The notes under the pieces were generated by a model. It saw only the letters and a program-made list of their open reading frames with translations, did not search any database and was not told the origin of the DNA. From Bacteroidia bacterium (lineage in GTDB: Bacteria; Bacteroidota; Bacteroidia; J057): a stretch of DNA of 63,052 nucleotides. Position 1 is the first letter of the stretch; each line of letters begins with the position of its first letter. Below, piece after piece: positions 1 to 6,999 of this stretch. A program made the translations under genes and the position numbers. The stretch covers positions 1 through 63,052 of the forward strand of contig JAUIGE010000036.1 in assembly GCA_030430205.1 (NCBI GenBank), in the 5' to 3' direction.

Positions 1-10
1 TAAGATATGT

Positions 11-91
11 CGTCCTTTCAGGACTTCTATGGGAGTCGTTCACCTTCATGGGGCTTCGCCCCATGCTGAATATAGCGTCCCTTCGGGACTT
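11..91. repeat. REP-like palindromic intergenic repeat
   Basis: Short hairpin-forming units lie just downstream of ileS: cgtcctttcaggactt (11-26), ggggcttcgcccc (50-62) and cgtcccttcgggactt (76-91). The first and third are imperfect copies of one unit (14 of 16 bases agree), and the middle one is a separate palindrome. Runs of such gggacg/cgtccc hairpins between genes are common in Bacteroidota and resemble REP sequences mobilised by REP-associated transposases. The window begins inside this block, so its full extent is unknown. It may also act as the 3' end of the ileS transcript. Confidence 0.6.
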
Positions 92-150
92 TTGGAGGCT
101 TGCCTGAAAAATTGTCCTGTACTGAAAAAAAATATTACAGTTTAATTTAC

Positions 151-3100
151 CTACACCCGTTCCACCAGCAGCAAAGCTGCCACCCCTTCAATATCCACCT
201 CCTCGCCACGGGCGAGTCCTTTCACCAGCTCCAGGCCGTTGGCCAGGGTCTCCTGCATGATAAAAGCGCCATGCGCTTCCACTGCTGCTACAAGGCTTTC
301 GTGATGCGAAAGTTGCACCATGATGCGATCGGTGATCTCGAAATCCTGCCCTTTGCGCGCATCCTGGATGCGCTTGACGATCTCACGAGCCATGCCTTCC
401 TGACGCAGTTCGTCAGTAAGGGTCAAGTCCAGCGCTACGGTATAGCGCCCATCCGAAGCCACAGCCCAGCCGGGGATGTCCTCCGTCACGATCTCGGCAT
501 CGTCGAGCGTCAGCTCAAATTCCTGAGCGGAGAGGGCCAGCATCACGCTGCCAGTCGATTCAAAAGCGCGGATATCATCCTGCGTAAGCTTCGCCAGGGC
601 GGGACCGATTTCCTTGACCATCTTGCCGACTTTCGGCCCGAGCGTGCGGAAATTGGGTTTCACCTTCTTGACGAGCACGGAATTATCGCCCGTGATGTAT
701 TCCATCTCCTTGACGTTGACTTCGGCTTCGATCTGGTCGGCGACCAGTTCGAGTTGGGTGTGCATGTCTTTGCCGAGCACGGCGACCATGGCTTTTTGCA
801 GCGGCTGACGCACTTTGATTTTCTCCTTCTTGCGGATGGAGAGGATCAGGCTGGTCAGGCGACGCGCCATGTCTACGCGTTCTTCCAAATTTTTGTCGAT
901 GGCGGCGGTATCTACTTTGGGGAAGTAGGCGAGATGCACGCTTTCTGCCATTTCCTCCTGCGAGGCGCGCAGGTCCTGCCAGAGTCTTTCTGCATAGAAA
1001 GGGGCGATGGGGCTCATCAGGATAGCGACCGTCTGCAAACACTCATAGAGTGTCTGGTATGCCGCTTCTTTGTCGCGGTCCATTTCTCCTTTCCAGAATA
1101 CGCGGCGCGACAGCCGCACAAACCAGTTGGAAAGCTGCTCCTGCACGAAGTAGTCGATCGCGCGGATCGATGGGGTGATGTCATAGTCTGACATGCGCTC
1201 GTGCACGACTTTCACCAGTGAATTCAGCTCCGAGATGATCCAGCGATCGAGTTCGCGGCGCTCGCTGAGCGGGATGCGCTCATTGTAGTGGAAGTTGTCC
1301 AGGTTGGCGTAGGTCGCGAAAAAGCTATAGGTATTGTAAAGCGTACCAAAGAATTTGCGCTTGACTTCATGCACGCCCGCTGGGTCGTAGCGCAGGTTCT
1401 CCCAGGGAGAAGTATTGCCCAGCATATACCAACGCACCGCGTCGGCACCATCATCGGCAATCGCGCCGAAGGGATCGACGGCATTGCCCAAACGCTTGGA
1501 CATCTTATTGCCGTCCTTATCGAGAACGAGGCCGTTGGACACTACGTTTTTGAAAGCTACGCTGTCAAACAACATGCTCGCGATCGCGTGCAGGGTAAAG
1601 AACCAACCGCGCGTCTGGTCCACGCCTTCAGCGATAAAGTCCGCTGGAAAGCTATTTTTAAATGTCTCTTTATTCTCAAAAGGATAGTGCCACTGCGCAT
1701 AGGGCATGGCGCCTGAGTCGAACCAAACGTCTATCAGGTCAGCTTCGCGCTTCATCGGCTTGCCGCTTTCGCTGACGAGCACGATTTCATCTACACCTGG
1801 TTTGTGCAGGTCGAGATCGCCATTGAAGGCGTCTGCTTCTGCCTGTGTCATCAGGCCAACTGCAACGGATTTTGCCATTTCCGCCTGCAATTCTTCGACC
1901 GAACCGATGCAGATTTCCTCTTTGGCATCTTCCGTACGCCAGATCGGCAGCGGGATGCCCCAATAGCGCGAGCGCGAGAGATTCCAGTCCACGAGGTTTT
2001 CGAGCCAGTTGCCGAAACGGCCTGTACCGGTAGCCGCAGGCTTCCAGTTGATGGTTTCATTCAACTCCAGCATGCGCTTTTTGTAGTCCGTGGTTTTGAT
2101 AAACCAGCTGTCAAGCGGGTAATACAAAACCGGGCGGTCCGTGCGCCAGCAGTGTGGGTAGCTGTGTTCGTATTTTTCAGAGAGAAAAAGCTTGTCTTCC
2201 CCTTTCAGTTTGATGACGATGTCTACATCGACAGAGCGATCTTCCTGCTGCCCGTAGTCTTTGACGTAGCGGCCTGCGAAGTCGGTGACTTCGGCGACGA
2301 AGCGGCCTTGCTTGTCTACAAGCGGCCCGGCATTGCCTTCGGCATCATAGACCATCACGGGCGGGATGTCATTTTGCTGCGCAACTTTGAAGTCATCGGC
2401 CCCAAAAGTAGGGGCGATATGCACGATGCCTGTACCGTCTTCGGTAGAGACAAAATCGCCGATAACCACGCGGAAGGCGGGTTTTTCGGGTGTGACATAA
2501 GGCATGAGCTGCTCATATTCCATTCCTGCCAACTCGCTGCCTTTCATTTCGCCAACGATTCCGATATAAGGAATCGGCTTATTGCCGGGCTGCAACTCCT
2601 CTGCGCGGAGGTCTTCCTTTTGCTCAGAGAAATACTTGCCCATCAATGCTTTCGCAAGGATCACAGTCGATGGCTGACCTGTATAGCGGTTGTAGCCACG
2701 GACTTTGACGTAGTCGATGTTTTTGCCGACCGCCAGGGCGGTGTTGGAAGGCAATGTCCAGGGCGTGGTCGTCCACGCGAGGAAGTATTCGTCCTCCTTG
2801 CCCTTGACCTTAAACTGGGCAACAGCAGAAGTATCTTTGATATTCTGGTATGCGCCTGGCATATTCAGCTCATGTGAGCTGAGGCCTGTACCCGCCGCAG
2901 GCGAGTAGGGCTGTATGGTGAAGCCTTTGTACAACAATTTTTTATCATACAGCTGCTTCAACAACCACCAAACGGTTTCTATATAGTCATTTTCAAAGGT
3001 GATATAGGGATCGTCCAGATCCACCCAATAGCCCATCTTGCGGGTGATATCATCCCATAGGTCCTTGTATTTCAGGACGTCCTTACGGCACTCGGCATTG

Positions 3101-3453
3101 TATTCCTTGATCGTGATTTTGGTACCAATATCCGCTTTGGTGATGCCCAGCATCTTTTCCACCTGCAATTCTACGGGCAGCCCGTGCGTATCCCAACCGC
3201 CTTTGCGTTTGACCTGATAGCCCTCCAGGGTCTTGAATCGGCAAAAAATGTCCTTAATCGAGCGCGCCAATACATGGTGAATGCCCGGCTTGCCATTGGC
3301 AGAGGGGGGGCCTTCATAGAAGGTATAGGATTGCTTGCCTTCGCGACTGCTGATGCTCTTCTGGAAGGTTTGGTTTTTCTCCCAAAATGCCAGCACTTCT
3401 TTGTCGACTTCCGGCAGGTTAAATGATGCGTACTCGGGGTATTTCTTGCCCAT
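151..3453 (-). CDS. ileS: isoleucyl-tRNA synthetase
   Basis: Cytoplasmic class I aminoacyl-tRNA synthetase that charges tRNA-Ile and edits misactivated valine. The 1100-residue product starts MGKKYPEYASFNLP. It carries the HIGH-type signature as PGIHHVLAR near residues 56-64, the editing (CP1) insertion in the middle, and the KMSKR loop (KDGNKMSKRLGN) before the anticodon-binding alpha-helical domain. Length and the GIHH form fit the long bacterial/eukaryote-like IleRS typical of Bacteroidota. Start chosen at 3453 because the N-terminus aligns with the family there. No cognate tRNA or T-box was seen upstream. The gene is GC-rich and so has long antisense open frames, which are shadows. Confidence 0.97.
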   Translation of the reverse strand: MGKKYPEYASFNLPEVDKEVLAFWEKNQTFQKSISSREGKQSYTFYEGPPSANGKPGIHHVLARSIKDIFCRFKTLEGYQVKRKGGWDTHGLPVELQVEKMLGITKADIGTKITIKEYNAECRKDVLKYKDLWDDITRKMGYWVDLDDPYITFENDYIETVWWLLKQLYDKKLLYKGFTIQPYSPAAGTGLSSHELNMPGAYQNIKDTSAVAQFKVKGKEDEYFLAWTTTPWTLPSNTALAVGKNIDYVKVRGYNRYTGQPSTVILAKALMGKYFSEQKEDLRAEELQPGNKPIPYIGIVGEMKGSELAGMEYEQLMPYVTPEKPAFRVVIGDFVSTEDGTGIVHIAPTFGADDFKVAQQNDIPPVMVYDAEGNAGPLVDKQGRFVAEVTDFAGRYVKDYGQQEDRSVDVDIVIKLKGEDKLFLSEKYEHSYPHCWRTDRPVLYYPLDSWFIKTTDYKKRMLELNETINWKPAATGTGRFGNWLENLVDWNLSRSRYWGIPLPIWRTEDAKEEICIGSVEELQAEMAKSVAVGLMTQAEADAFNGDLDLHKPGVDEIVLVSESGKPMKREADLIDVWFDSGAMPYAQWHYPFENKETFKNSFPADFIAEGVDQTRGWFFTLHAIASMLFDSVAFKNVVSNGLVLDKDGNKMSKRLGNAVDPFGAIADDGADAVRWYMLGNTSPWENLRYDPAGVHEVKRKFFGTLYNTYSFFATYANLDNFHYNERIPLSERRELDRWIISELNSLVKVVHERMSDYDITPSIRAIDYFVQEQLSNWFVRLSRRVFWKGEMDRDKEAAYQTLYECLQTVAILMSPIAPFYAERLWQDLRASQEEMAESVHLAYFPKVDTAAIDKNLEERVDMARRLTSLILSIRKKEKIKVRQPLQKAMVAVLGKDMHTQLELVADQIEAEVNVKEMEYITGDNSVLVKKVKPNFRTLGPKVGKMVKEIGPALAKLTQDDIRAFESTGSVMLALSAQEFELTLDDAEIVTEDIPGWAVASDGRYTVALDLTLTDELRQEGMAREIVKRIQDARKGQDFEITDRIMVQLSHHESLVAAVEAHGAFIMQETLANGLELVKGLARGEEVDIEGVAALLLVERV

Positions 3454-3478
3454 TGGAAAAATTAGATTTTTAAAACGT

Positions 3479-3622
3479 CTACCCCCCCCGTCCGAGATCC
3501 CGAATCAAGTTCGGGACAGGCTCTCCCCCTCAAGAAGGGGCCTGACGAAGATGGTAGAGAAATTAAATTTCTCTTGTTCACCCGTTAGCCCCCTTGAGGG
3601 GGCGATTACGGAAGGGGGTGTT
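3479..3622. repeat. palindromic repeat element, copy 1
   Basis: Nested inverted repeat. The outer arms are a C-rich run (taccccccccgtcc) and a G-rich end (ggaagggggtgtt). The inner arms are ccccctcaagaaggggcctg and agcccccttgagggggc. The same arrangement, with inner arms gccccctcaagggggct and agcccccttgagggggc and outer arms aacacccctcgtcct and gcaaggggtgtt, recurs at 6766-6880. The core between the arms differs between copies. It looks like a non-coding REP/MITE family that folds into a long hairpin. Confidence 0.65.
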
Positions 3623-3685
3623 CAAAAAAAACACCAGCAAAAAGCTGGTTTTCAAAACGAATGGCAAATATAGGGATTGGAGGTG

Positions 3686-3704
3686 TTTTTGCCTAAAGTT
3701 GAAA
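3686..3704 (+). repeat. 19-bp direct repeat, left copy
   Basis: tttttgcctaaagttgaaa occurs here and again, without mismatch, at 5030-5048. The two copies enclose the antitoxin-like gene and the secreted protein gene, so the 1344-bp unit between them could be a cassette gained or lossable by recombination. Confidence 0.7.
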
Positions 3705-3781
3705 TGGAGTTCTAGCCTTTAATTGGCTCAGCCTTCAATTTTTTCGTATCTTGTAAAAAGAAGCTTAATTTCTTTTCAAAA

Positions 3782-4012
3782 ATGACAGCCAGATTGAAAA
3801 ATAGAATTATTCGGGATATAGAGTCGCTAAGCAGTCCTCATTTATTGGGACAGCTTTTTGAGTTTATGAGAATACTTCGGAAAAGCTCACGAAAACAAAA
3901 AAGCAACAGAAAGGCAGTGTTAAGCTTAGCAGGTTCTATAAATGATGAAGATGCATTGGAAATGCAAAGCTTCATTGATCAAGAGTTTAACTCGATTGAA
4001 GGAGAATGGTGA
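3782..4012 (+). CDS. orphan antitoxin-like small protein
   Basis: 76 residues, hydrophilic. An N-terminal helical part (MTARLKNRIIRDIESL) is followed by a basic linker (RKSSRKQKSNRK) and an acidic tail, NDEDALEMQSFIDQEFN, ending IEGEW. This layout (short helical N-terminus, LAGS-type linker, acidic tail) resembles antitoxins encoded just upstream of PIN-type toxins in Bacteroidota; that reading is from memory of the family and unproven. The frame expected to hold a toxin, overlapping or abutting the stop at 4012, closes after about ten codons (MVKVSELALR), so the antitoxin appears to be an orphan. Its tail matches the reconstructed reading frame of the interrupted gene at 6675-6965 in 14 of 22 residues. 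Confidence 0.6.
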   Translation: MTARLKNRIIRDIESLSSPHLLGQLFEFMRILRKSSRKQKSNRKAVLSLAGSINDEDALEMQSFIDQEFNSIEGEW

Positions 4013-4116
4013 AAGTTTCTGAATTAGCCCTGAGGTAACCCGCTCCAAAAAGTAAACTTTATCCTACCCTCAAAAGCCCCATTCTTAAGGTGTATTTCAA
4101 GTATCCATCTTAAATC

Positions 4117-5028
4117 ATGAAAAAAATACTCCCTTTTATCATCCTAAGTCTATTTCTCTCTCTTCAAGCACAACGTAATATGGCATTGCTGGAGGAAGCC
4201 TATTTGAGGAAGGATACTACACTTTTGGATGAATTTTTAAAGCACTGGGAACGAGCTATGCCTCCCGTATCTGATAGCCAACTTGCGAGCTATTCAGATA
4301 CAATCAGGCAAGCTTATGCTGTTTTTAAAGCTGTTTACAGGCCTCATGACATCGGGAGCTTAGGCGAATATGAATGGGGGAATGATATTTATAAAGACAA
4401 GGCTTATTATGTTGTTCAGACGAATCTTCAAATTTACTTTGCTGACCAGGTCTATGTGCCTAAAGATGAAATATTACAACAAATGGGGAGGTTTGGATCA
4501 TTACTAGGCATCGATGATTCGTTGACAACAAATGTGGACTCGTTGATTGATGCCTATTTAAAAAATACAAGAAATGATTTTTCGCGGGATCTTTTAATGA
4601 AAGTCAGGTTTTCAAAAGCAAAAGCCGAATTAACCCATGACATCCAAAATTTCAGACCTCAAATAGAGTGTGATGGAAAAACTGCCTTGTGCCTGAATTC
4701 GGAATATGAAAAAATCCTGAATGATTTTTTAAACAATGCGACCAGCCACCTTCCTGGCAAAGGTATGGAGAGGTCAACGCAAGAAATAAGAGAATTAACA
4801 TCACAAAAAAAGGTCTTTTTGGAAAGCAAATTTAAGATTTGGGATAGCCATTGGGGAGGATATTGGCAGCTGCGGTCTTATCCTCAGATTAACCGAATCA
4901 CTTTTGACAAAGACATGATTTATGCGCAAGCAGATTTCAGAATGGTCTATGAAGGAGGGAGTGCCGTCCTAAAAAGGGAAGGAGATCAATGGAAGCTGTT
5001 ATGGGCCACGCATACCTGGATCGAATGA
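4117..5028 (+). CDS. secreted protein of unknown function
   Basis: 303 residues, not recognised. The N-terminus MKKILPFIILSLFLSLQAQ is a clear Sec signal peptide, likely cut after QA, so the protein should reach the periplasm or surface; there is no lipobox cysteine. The body is mainly helical and charged. The last 40 residues (AQADFRMVYEGGSAVLKREG, then a WKLLWATHTWIE end) read like the closing beta strands of an NTF2/SnoaL-type fold, which is only a guess. The gene is more AT-rich than ileS and lies between the two copies of a 19-bp direct repeat together with the antitoxin-like gene. Confidence 0.75.
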   Translation: MKKILPFIILSLFLSLQAQRNMALLEEAYLRKDTTLLDEFLKHWERAMPPVSDSQLASYSDTIRQAYAVFKAVYRPHDIGSLGEYEWGNDIYKDKAYYVVQTNLQIYFADQVYVPKDEILQQMGRFGSLLGIDDSLTTNVDSLIDAYLKNTRNDFSRDLLMKVRFSKAKAELTHDIQNFRPQIECDGKTALCLNSEYEKILNDFLNNATSHLPGKGMERSTQEIRELTSQKKVFLESKFKIWDSHWGGYWQLRSYPQINRITFDKDMIYAQADFRMVYEGGSAVLKREGDQWKLLWATHTWIE

Positions 5029-5029
5029 T

Positions 5030-5048
5030 TTTTTGCCTAAAGTTGAAA
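5030..5048 (+). repeat. 19-bp direct repeat, right copy
   Basis: Exact second copy of the repeat at 3686-3704. It lies between the stop of the secreted protein gene (5028) and the stop of the convergent ATPase gene (5054). Confidence 0.7.
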
Positions 5049-5053
5049 GCTAT

Positions 5054-6496
5054 TCAATCCAAGCTTTTCACTTCCTCAAATAAATCTGCAATCGTCAGCT
5101 GATTTGTCACAGTACTGAGGTAGTATTTATTTTTTTTTACGCCGAAAGCTGTGATAAAAGTCAAAAATACATTCTTACGAGTCTTCGTCTGAGATCCAAA
5201 AACCTCGATTTTTTGAGCCAACTGTCTTGCATAATCTGATGTGATTTCAAATTCCGTATTGTGAAATTTCAGTTCAAAAAGGTTGATGCAATTGTCGCTT
5301 CTGTCAATGACTAAGTCTATTTGCGCTCCCTGTTCAGTGTCATTCCCTTGATGTGACCATGCGTATTCGTTGGTAATGATGCCATGGATGCCCAATGCTT
5401 TTTTGATGGGCAAAGTATGTTTGAGGCAGAGGTTTTCAAAGGCATAGCCCAGCCAACTTGTATAGCTTGGTTTGCTTGTTATCTGTAACCAACTGCTTTT
5501 AGATGAAGTATTGGCTAAAAATTTAAAGTAGAAAATGCTGTATTCGTCAACTAACCTGAAGAGCTGACTTCCGGTTTTTTTATTGAGGGGATAAAACTCT
5601 TTGACAAAACCACAGGAAATCAACTCCTTCAAAACCAGACTTAAGCCGCCGCCGCTTTTTATTTCAGAAAGGGCGATTATCTCTGCACGATTTAGTCCCT
5701 TTTTCCTCCTTGAAAGCACTTCGACTACTTTCTCATGCAATTCATTATTGTTAAATAAAGCAGCATATAGATTTGAAAATTCATGTTTCAAACTAGCTTG
5801 CGGCACAAAAAACAGATCATCCAGTATCTGTGCTACACTTTTCCCTGCCTTGACATCTTTCAAATAAAAAGGAATTCCTCCTACACACATATACAATTGT
5901 ACTATGTCTTTGAGCGTCAAATGGACTTGTTGGTTCTCTAAAAATGCTTTTGTTTCCCGCAGTGTAAAAGGCATGAGCTGAACATGTGTCGTAACGCGGT
6001 TATGTAAGCCTCCTTTATCATTAATGATTTTTTTGATAATCCATGAAGCTGCTGACCCGCAAATAACCAGGATAATATCCTCTCTTTTCGAGCAGTATTG
6101 GTTCCAAAAATTATCAAGTGCTGCCAAAAAGCCAGAACGCAAGGTTTCGAACCATGGAATTTCATCCAAAAAAACCACCTTCTTCTCAGGGCCTTTTAGG
6201 GTATTTAAATACATTTTGAGCTGCGAAAAAGCTTGTAACCATGTCTTGGGCGGTAAAGTAGCTCTGCCGTCTGAGTGGGTTTCCTGTAACGTTAGCCAGA
6301 AATTCTCTAGTTGTTGACTGAAGCTTTTTTGATGTAATCCACTACATTCAAAGACAATGTGATCTTTATAAACCTGTCTTATTAAAAAGGTTTTCCCAAC
6401 TCGTCTGCGACCATAAACGGCCACAAATTCTGGGCTTTCCTTTTTCAGTAAGCCCTTCAAAAGTGCTATTTCAGGCTCTCTTCCTATTAATTTCAT
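5054..6496 (-). CDS. AAA ATPase with DUF234-type nuclease-like C-terminus
   Basis: 480 residues. Walker A is GRRRVGKT at residues 29-36, Walker B is VVFLDEIPW about 80 residues later, and a sensor-like strand LVICGSAASW follows. A winged-helix-like middle (LSRRKKGLNRAEIIALSEI) comes next. The C-terminal domain carries QIDLVIDR and INLFELKFHN, the D...ExK pattern of PD-(D/E)xK nucleases. This order is that of the archaeal/bacterial ATPase family with DUF234 or DUF4143-like tails, common in Bacteroidota but of unknown function and often suspected to act in mobile-element or toxin-antitoxin contexts. The gene is monocistronic, convergent with 4117-5028. Its promoter region contains paired operator-like repeats. 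Confidence 0.85.
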   Translation of the reverse strand: MKLIGREPEIALLKGLLKKESPEFVAVYGRRRVGKTFLIRQVYKDHIVFECSGLHQKSFSQQLENFWLTLQETHSDGRATLPPKTWLQAFSQLKMYLNTLKGPEKKVVFLDEIPWFETLRSGFLAALDNFWNQYCSKREDIILVICGSAASWIIKKIINDKGGLHNRVTTHVQLMPFTLRETKAFLENQQVHLTLKDIVQLYMCVGGIPFYLKDVKAGKSVAQILDDLFFVPQASLKHEFSNLYAALFNNNELHEKVVEVLSRRKKGLNRAEIIALSEIKSGGGLSLVLKELISCGFVKEFYPLNKKTGSQLFRLVDEYSIFYFKFLANTSSKSSWLQITSKPSYTSWLGYAFENLCLKHTLPIKKALGIHGIITNEYAWSHQGNDTEQGAQIDLVIDRSDNCINLFELKFHNTEFEITSDYARQLAQKIEVFGSQTKTRKNVFLTFITAFGVKKNKYYLSTVTNQLTIADLFEEVKSLD

Positions 6497-6507
6497 GACT
6501 TTTTCGA

Positions 6508-6608
6508 TTTATATCTTGCCAAAATACTACTTTTTATCCTAATTTGGCGAACTTCAAATTTATATCTCGCCAAATCGCCCGCAAAATGCCTCAATTTGGC
6601 GAACTTCA
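6508..6608. promoter_or_regulatory. paired operator-like repeats upstream of ATPase gene
   Basis: Motif A, tttatatctYgccaaa, occurs at 6508-6523 and 6559-6574. Motif B, aatttggcgaacttca, occurs at 6541-6556 and 6593-6608, an exact duplicate. A and B together form inverted repeats of TTTGGCGA and TCGCCAAA (6543-6550 and 6567-6574). That pair brackets a TAAATTTG box read on the minus strand (6562-6555). The geometry fits binding sites for a dimeric regulator, possibly the ATPase itself. Function is inferred. Confidence 0.55.
6555..6562 (-). promoter_or_regulatory. -7 box of ATPase gene (TAnnTTTG)
   Basis: Read on the minus strand the sequence is TAAATTTG, matching the Bacteroidota TAnnTTTG consensus, about 60 bp before the ATPase start at 6496. 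It lies inside the inverted repeat of the operator-like motifs. No clear upstream TTTG box was established. Confidence 0.4.
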
Positions 6609-6723
6609 GCCGCCAACCCTATATTCAAAAAGATTCCTACCTTAGTATTTCATATTTCTTTTAATGAAACCGTAATTCAAGATATTGATGCACTAGAAAT
6701 GCAAAATTTGATTGACGAAAAGT

Positions 6724-6931
6724 GGTTCATCGAGATCTTTAGTGGAGCAGTGCTCCTGGGCATGAAACACCCCTCGTCCTGAACGCCCCCTCAAGGGGGC
6801 TGACGTTGATTGAAAGGCGTTAAAACGCCTTCTGGGCAGCGCTAGCCCCCTTGAGGGGGCGATTTTGCGCAAGGGGTGTTACAACTCAAAAGCTTCGTTT
6901 TTTTGAACTCCACTAAAATCCTCGATGAACC
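6724..6931. mobile_element. 208-bp MITE-like element with 8-bp target duplication
   Basis: The ends are inverted repeats of about 24 bp: ggttcatcgag at the left end and ctcgatgaacc at the right, continuing as tttagtggag and ctccactaaa with three mismatches in between. The element is flanked by an exact 8-bp duplication, CGAAAAGT, at 6716-6723 and 6932-6939. It holds no open reading frame of note. Its core (6766-6880) is a second palindromic repeat shared with 3479-3622. Terminal GG and 8-bp duplications are seen in families such as ISL3 and IS1595, so a non-autonomous derivative of one of these is possible; the parent is not in the window. Confidence 0.85.
6766..6880. repeat. palindromic repeat element, copy 2
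   Basis: Outer arms aacacccctcgtcct and gcaaggggtgtt, inner arms gccccctcaagggggctgac and gctagcccccttgaggggg, nested inside the MITE-like element. A small hairpin aaggcgttaaaacgcctt sits at its centre (6812-6829). Same family as 3479-3622. Confidence 0.7.
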
Positions 6932-6999
6932 CGAAAAGTTTAATACGGTTGAAGGAGAATCATAAATCGTTACATTATAGTTCTAAAATCATATTTGAA

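Larger units (their letters stand above)
3454..3781. other. intergenic region with palindromic element and direct repeat
   Basis: This 328-bp gap separates ileS from the antitoxin-like gene and should hold the ileS promoter on the minus strand. Most of it is a palindromic element (3479-3622) listed separately. A 19-bp direct repeat (3686-3704) that recurs at 5030-5048 follows it. A short hairpin accagcaaaaagctggt lies at about 3633-3649. No coding sequence was seen. Confidence 0.6.
6497..6674. other. ATPase gene promoter region
   Basis: Leader of the minus-strand ATPase gene. It contains two copies each of two motifs and a TAnnTTTG-type box (listed separately). Beyond these it is AT-rich and merges into the antitoxin remnant. 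Confidence 0.5.
6675..6965 (+). pseudogene. antitoxin-like gene interrupted by MITE
   Basis: The left part reads IQDIDALEMQNLIDEK and then runs into the element at 6724. The right part resumes after 6939 as FNTVEGES and a TAA at 6963-6965. Removing 6724-6939 (the element plus one 8-bp duplicate) restores one frame, DIDALEMQNLIDEKFNTVEG, which matches the tail of the intact antitoxin-like protein at 3782-4012. The N-terminal half is not recognisable upstream, so the gene was truncated as well as interrupted, or diverged. Confidence 0.75.

Noticed and set aside
100-1191. 363-residue plus-strand open frame opposite ileS
   Set aside because: Antisense shadow of a clear ileS; no motif, start signal or plausible composition of its own.
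6925-6999. Upstream start for the LTD-DUF819 gene
   Set aside because: The added 25 residues overlap the MITE end and the antitoxin remnant and would bury the signal peptide starting at 7000.
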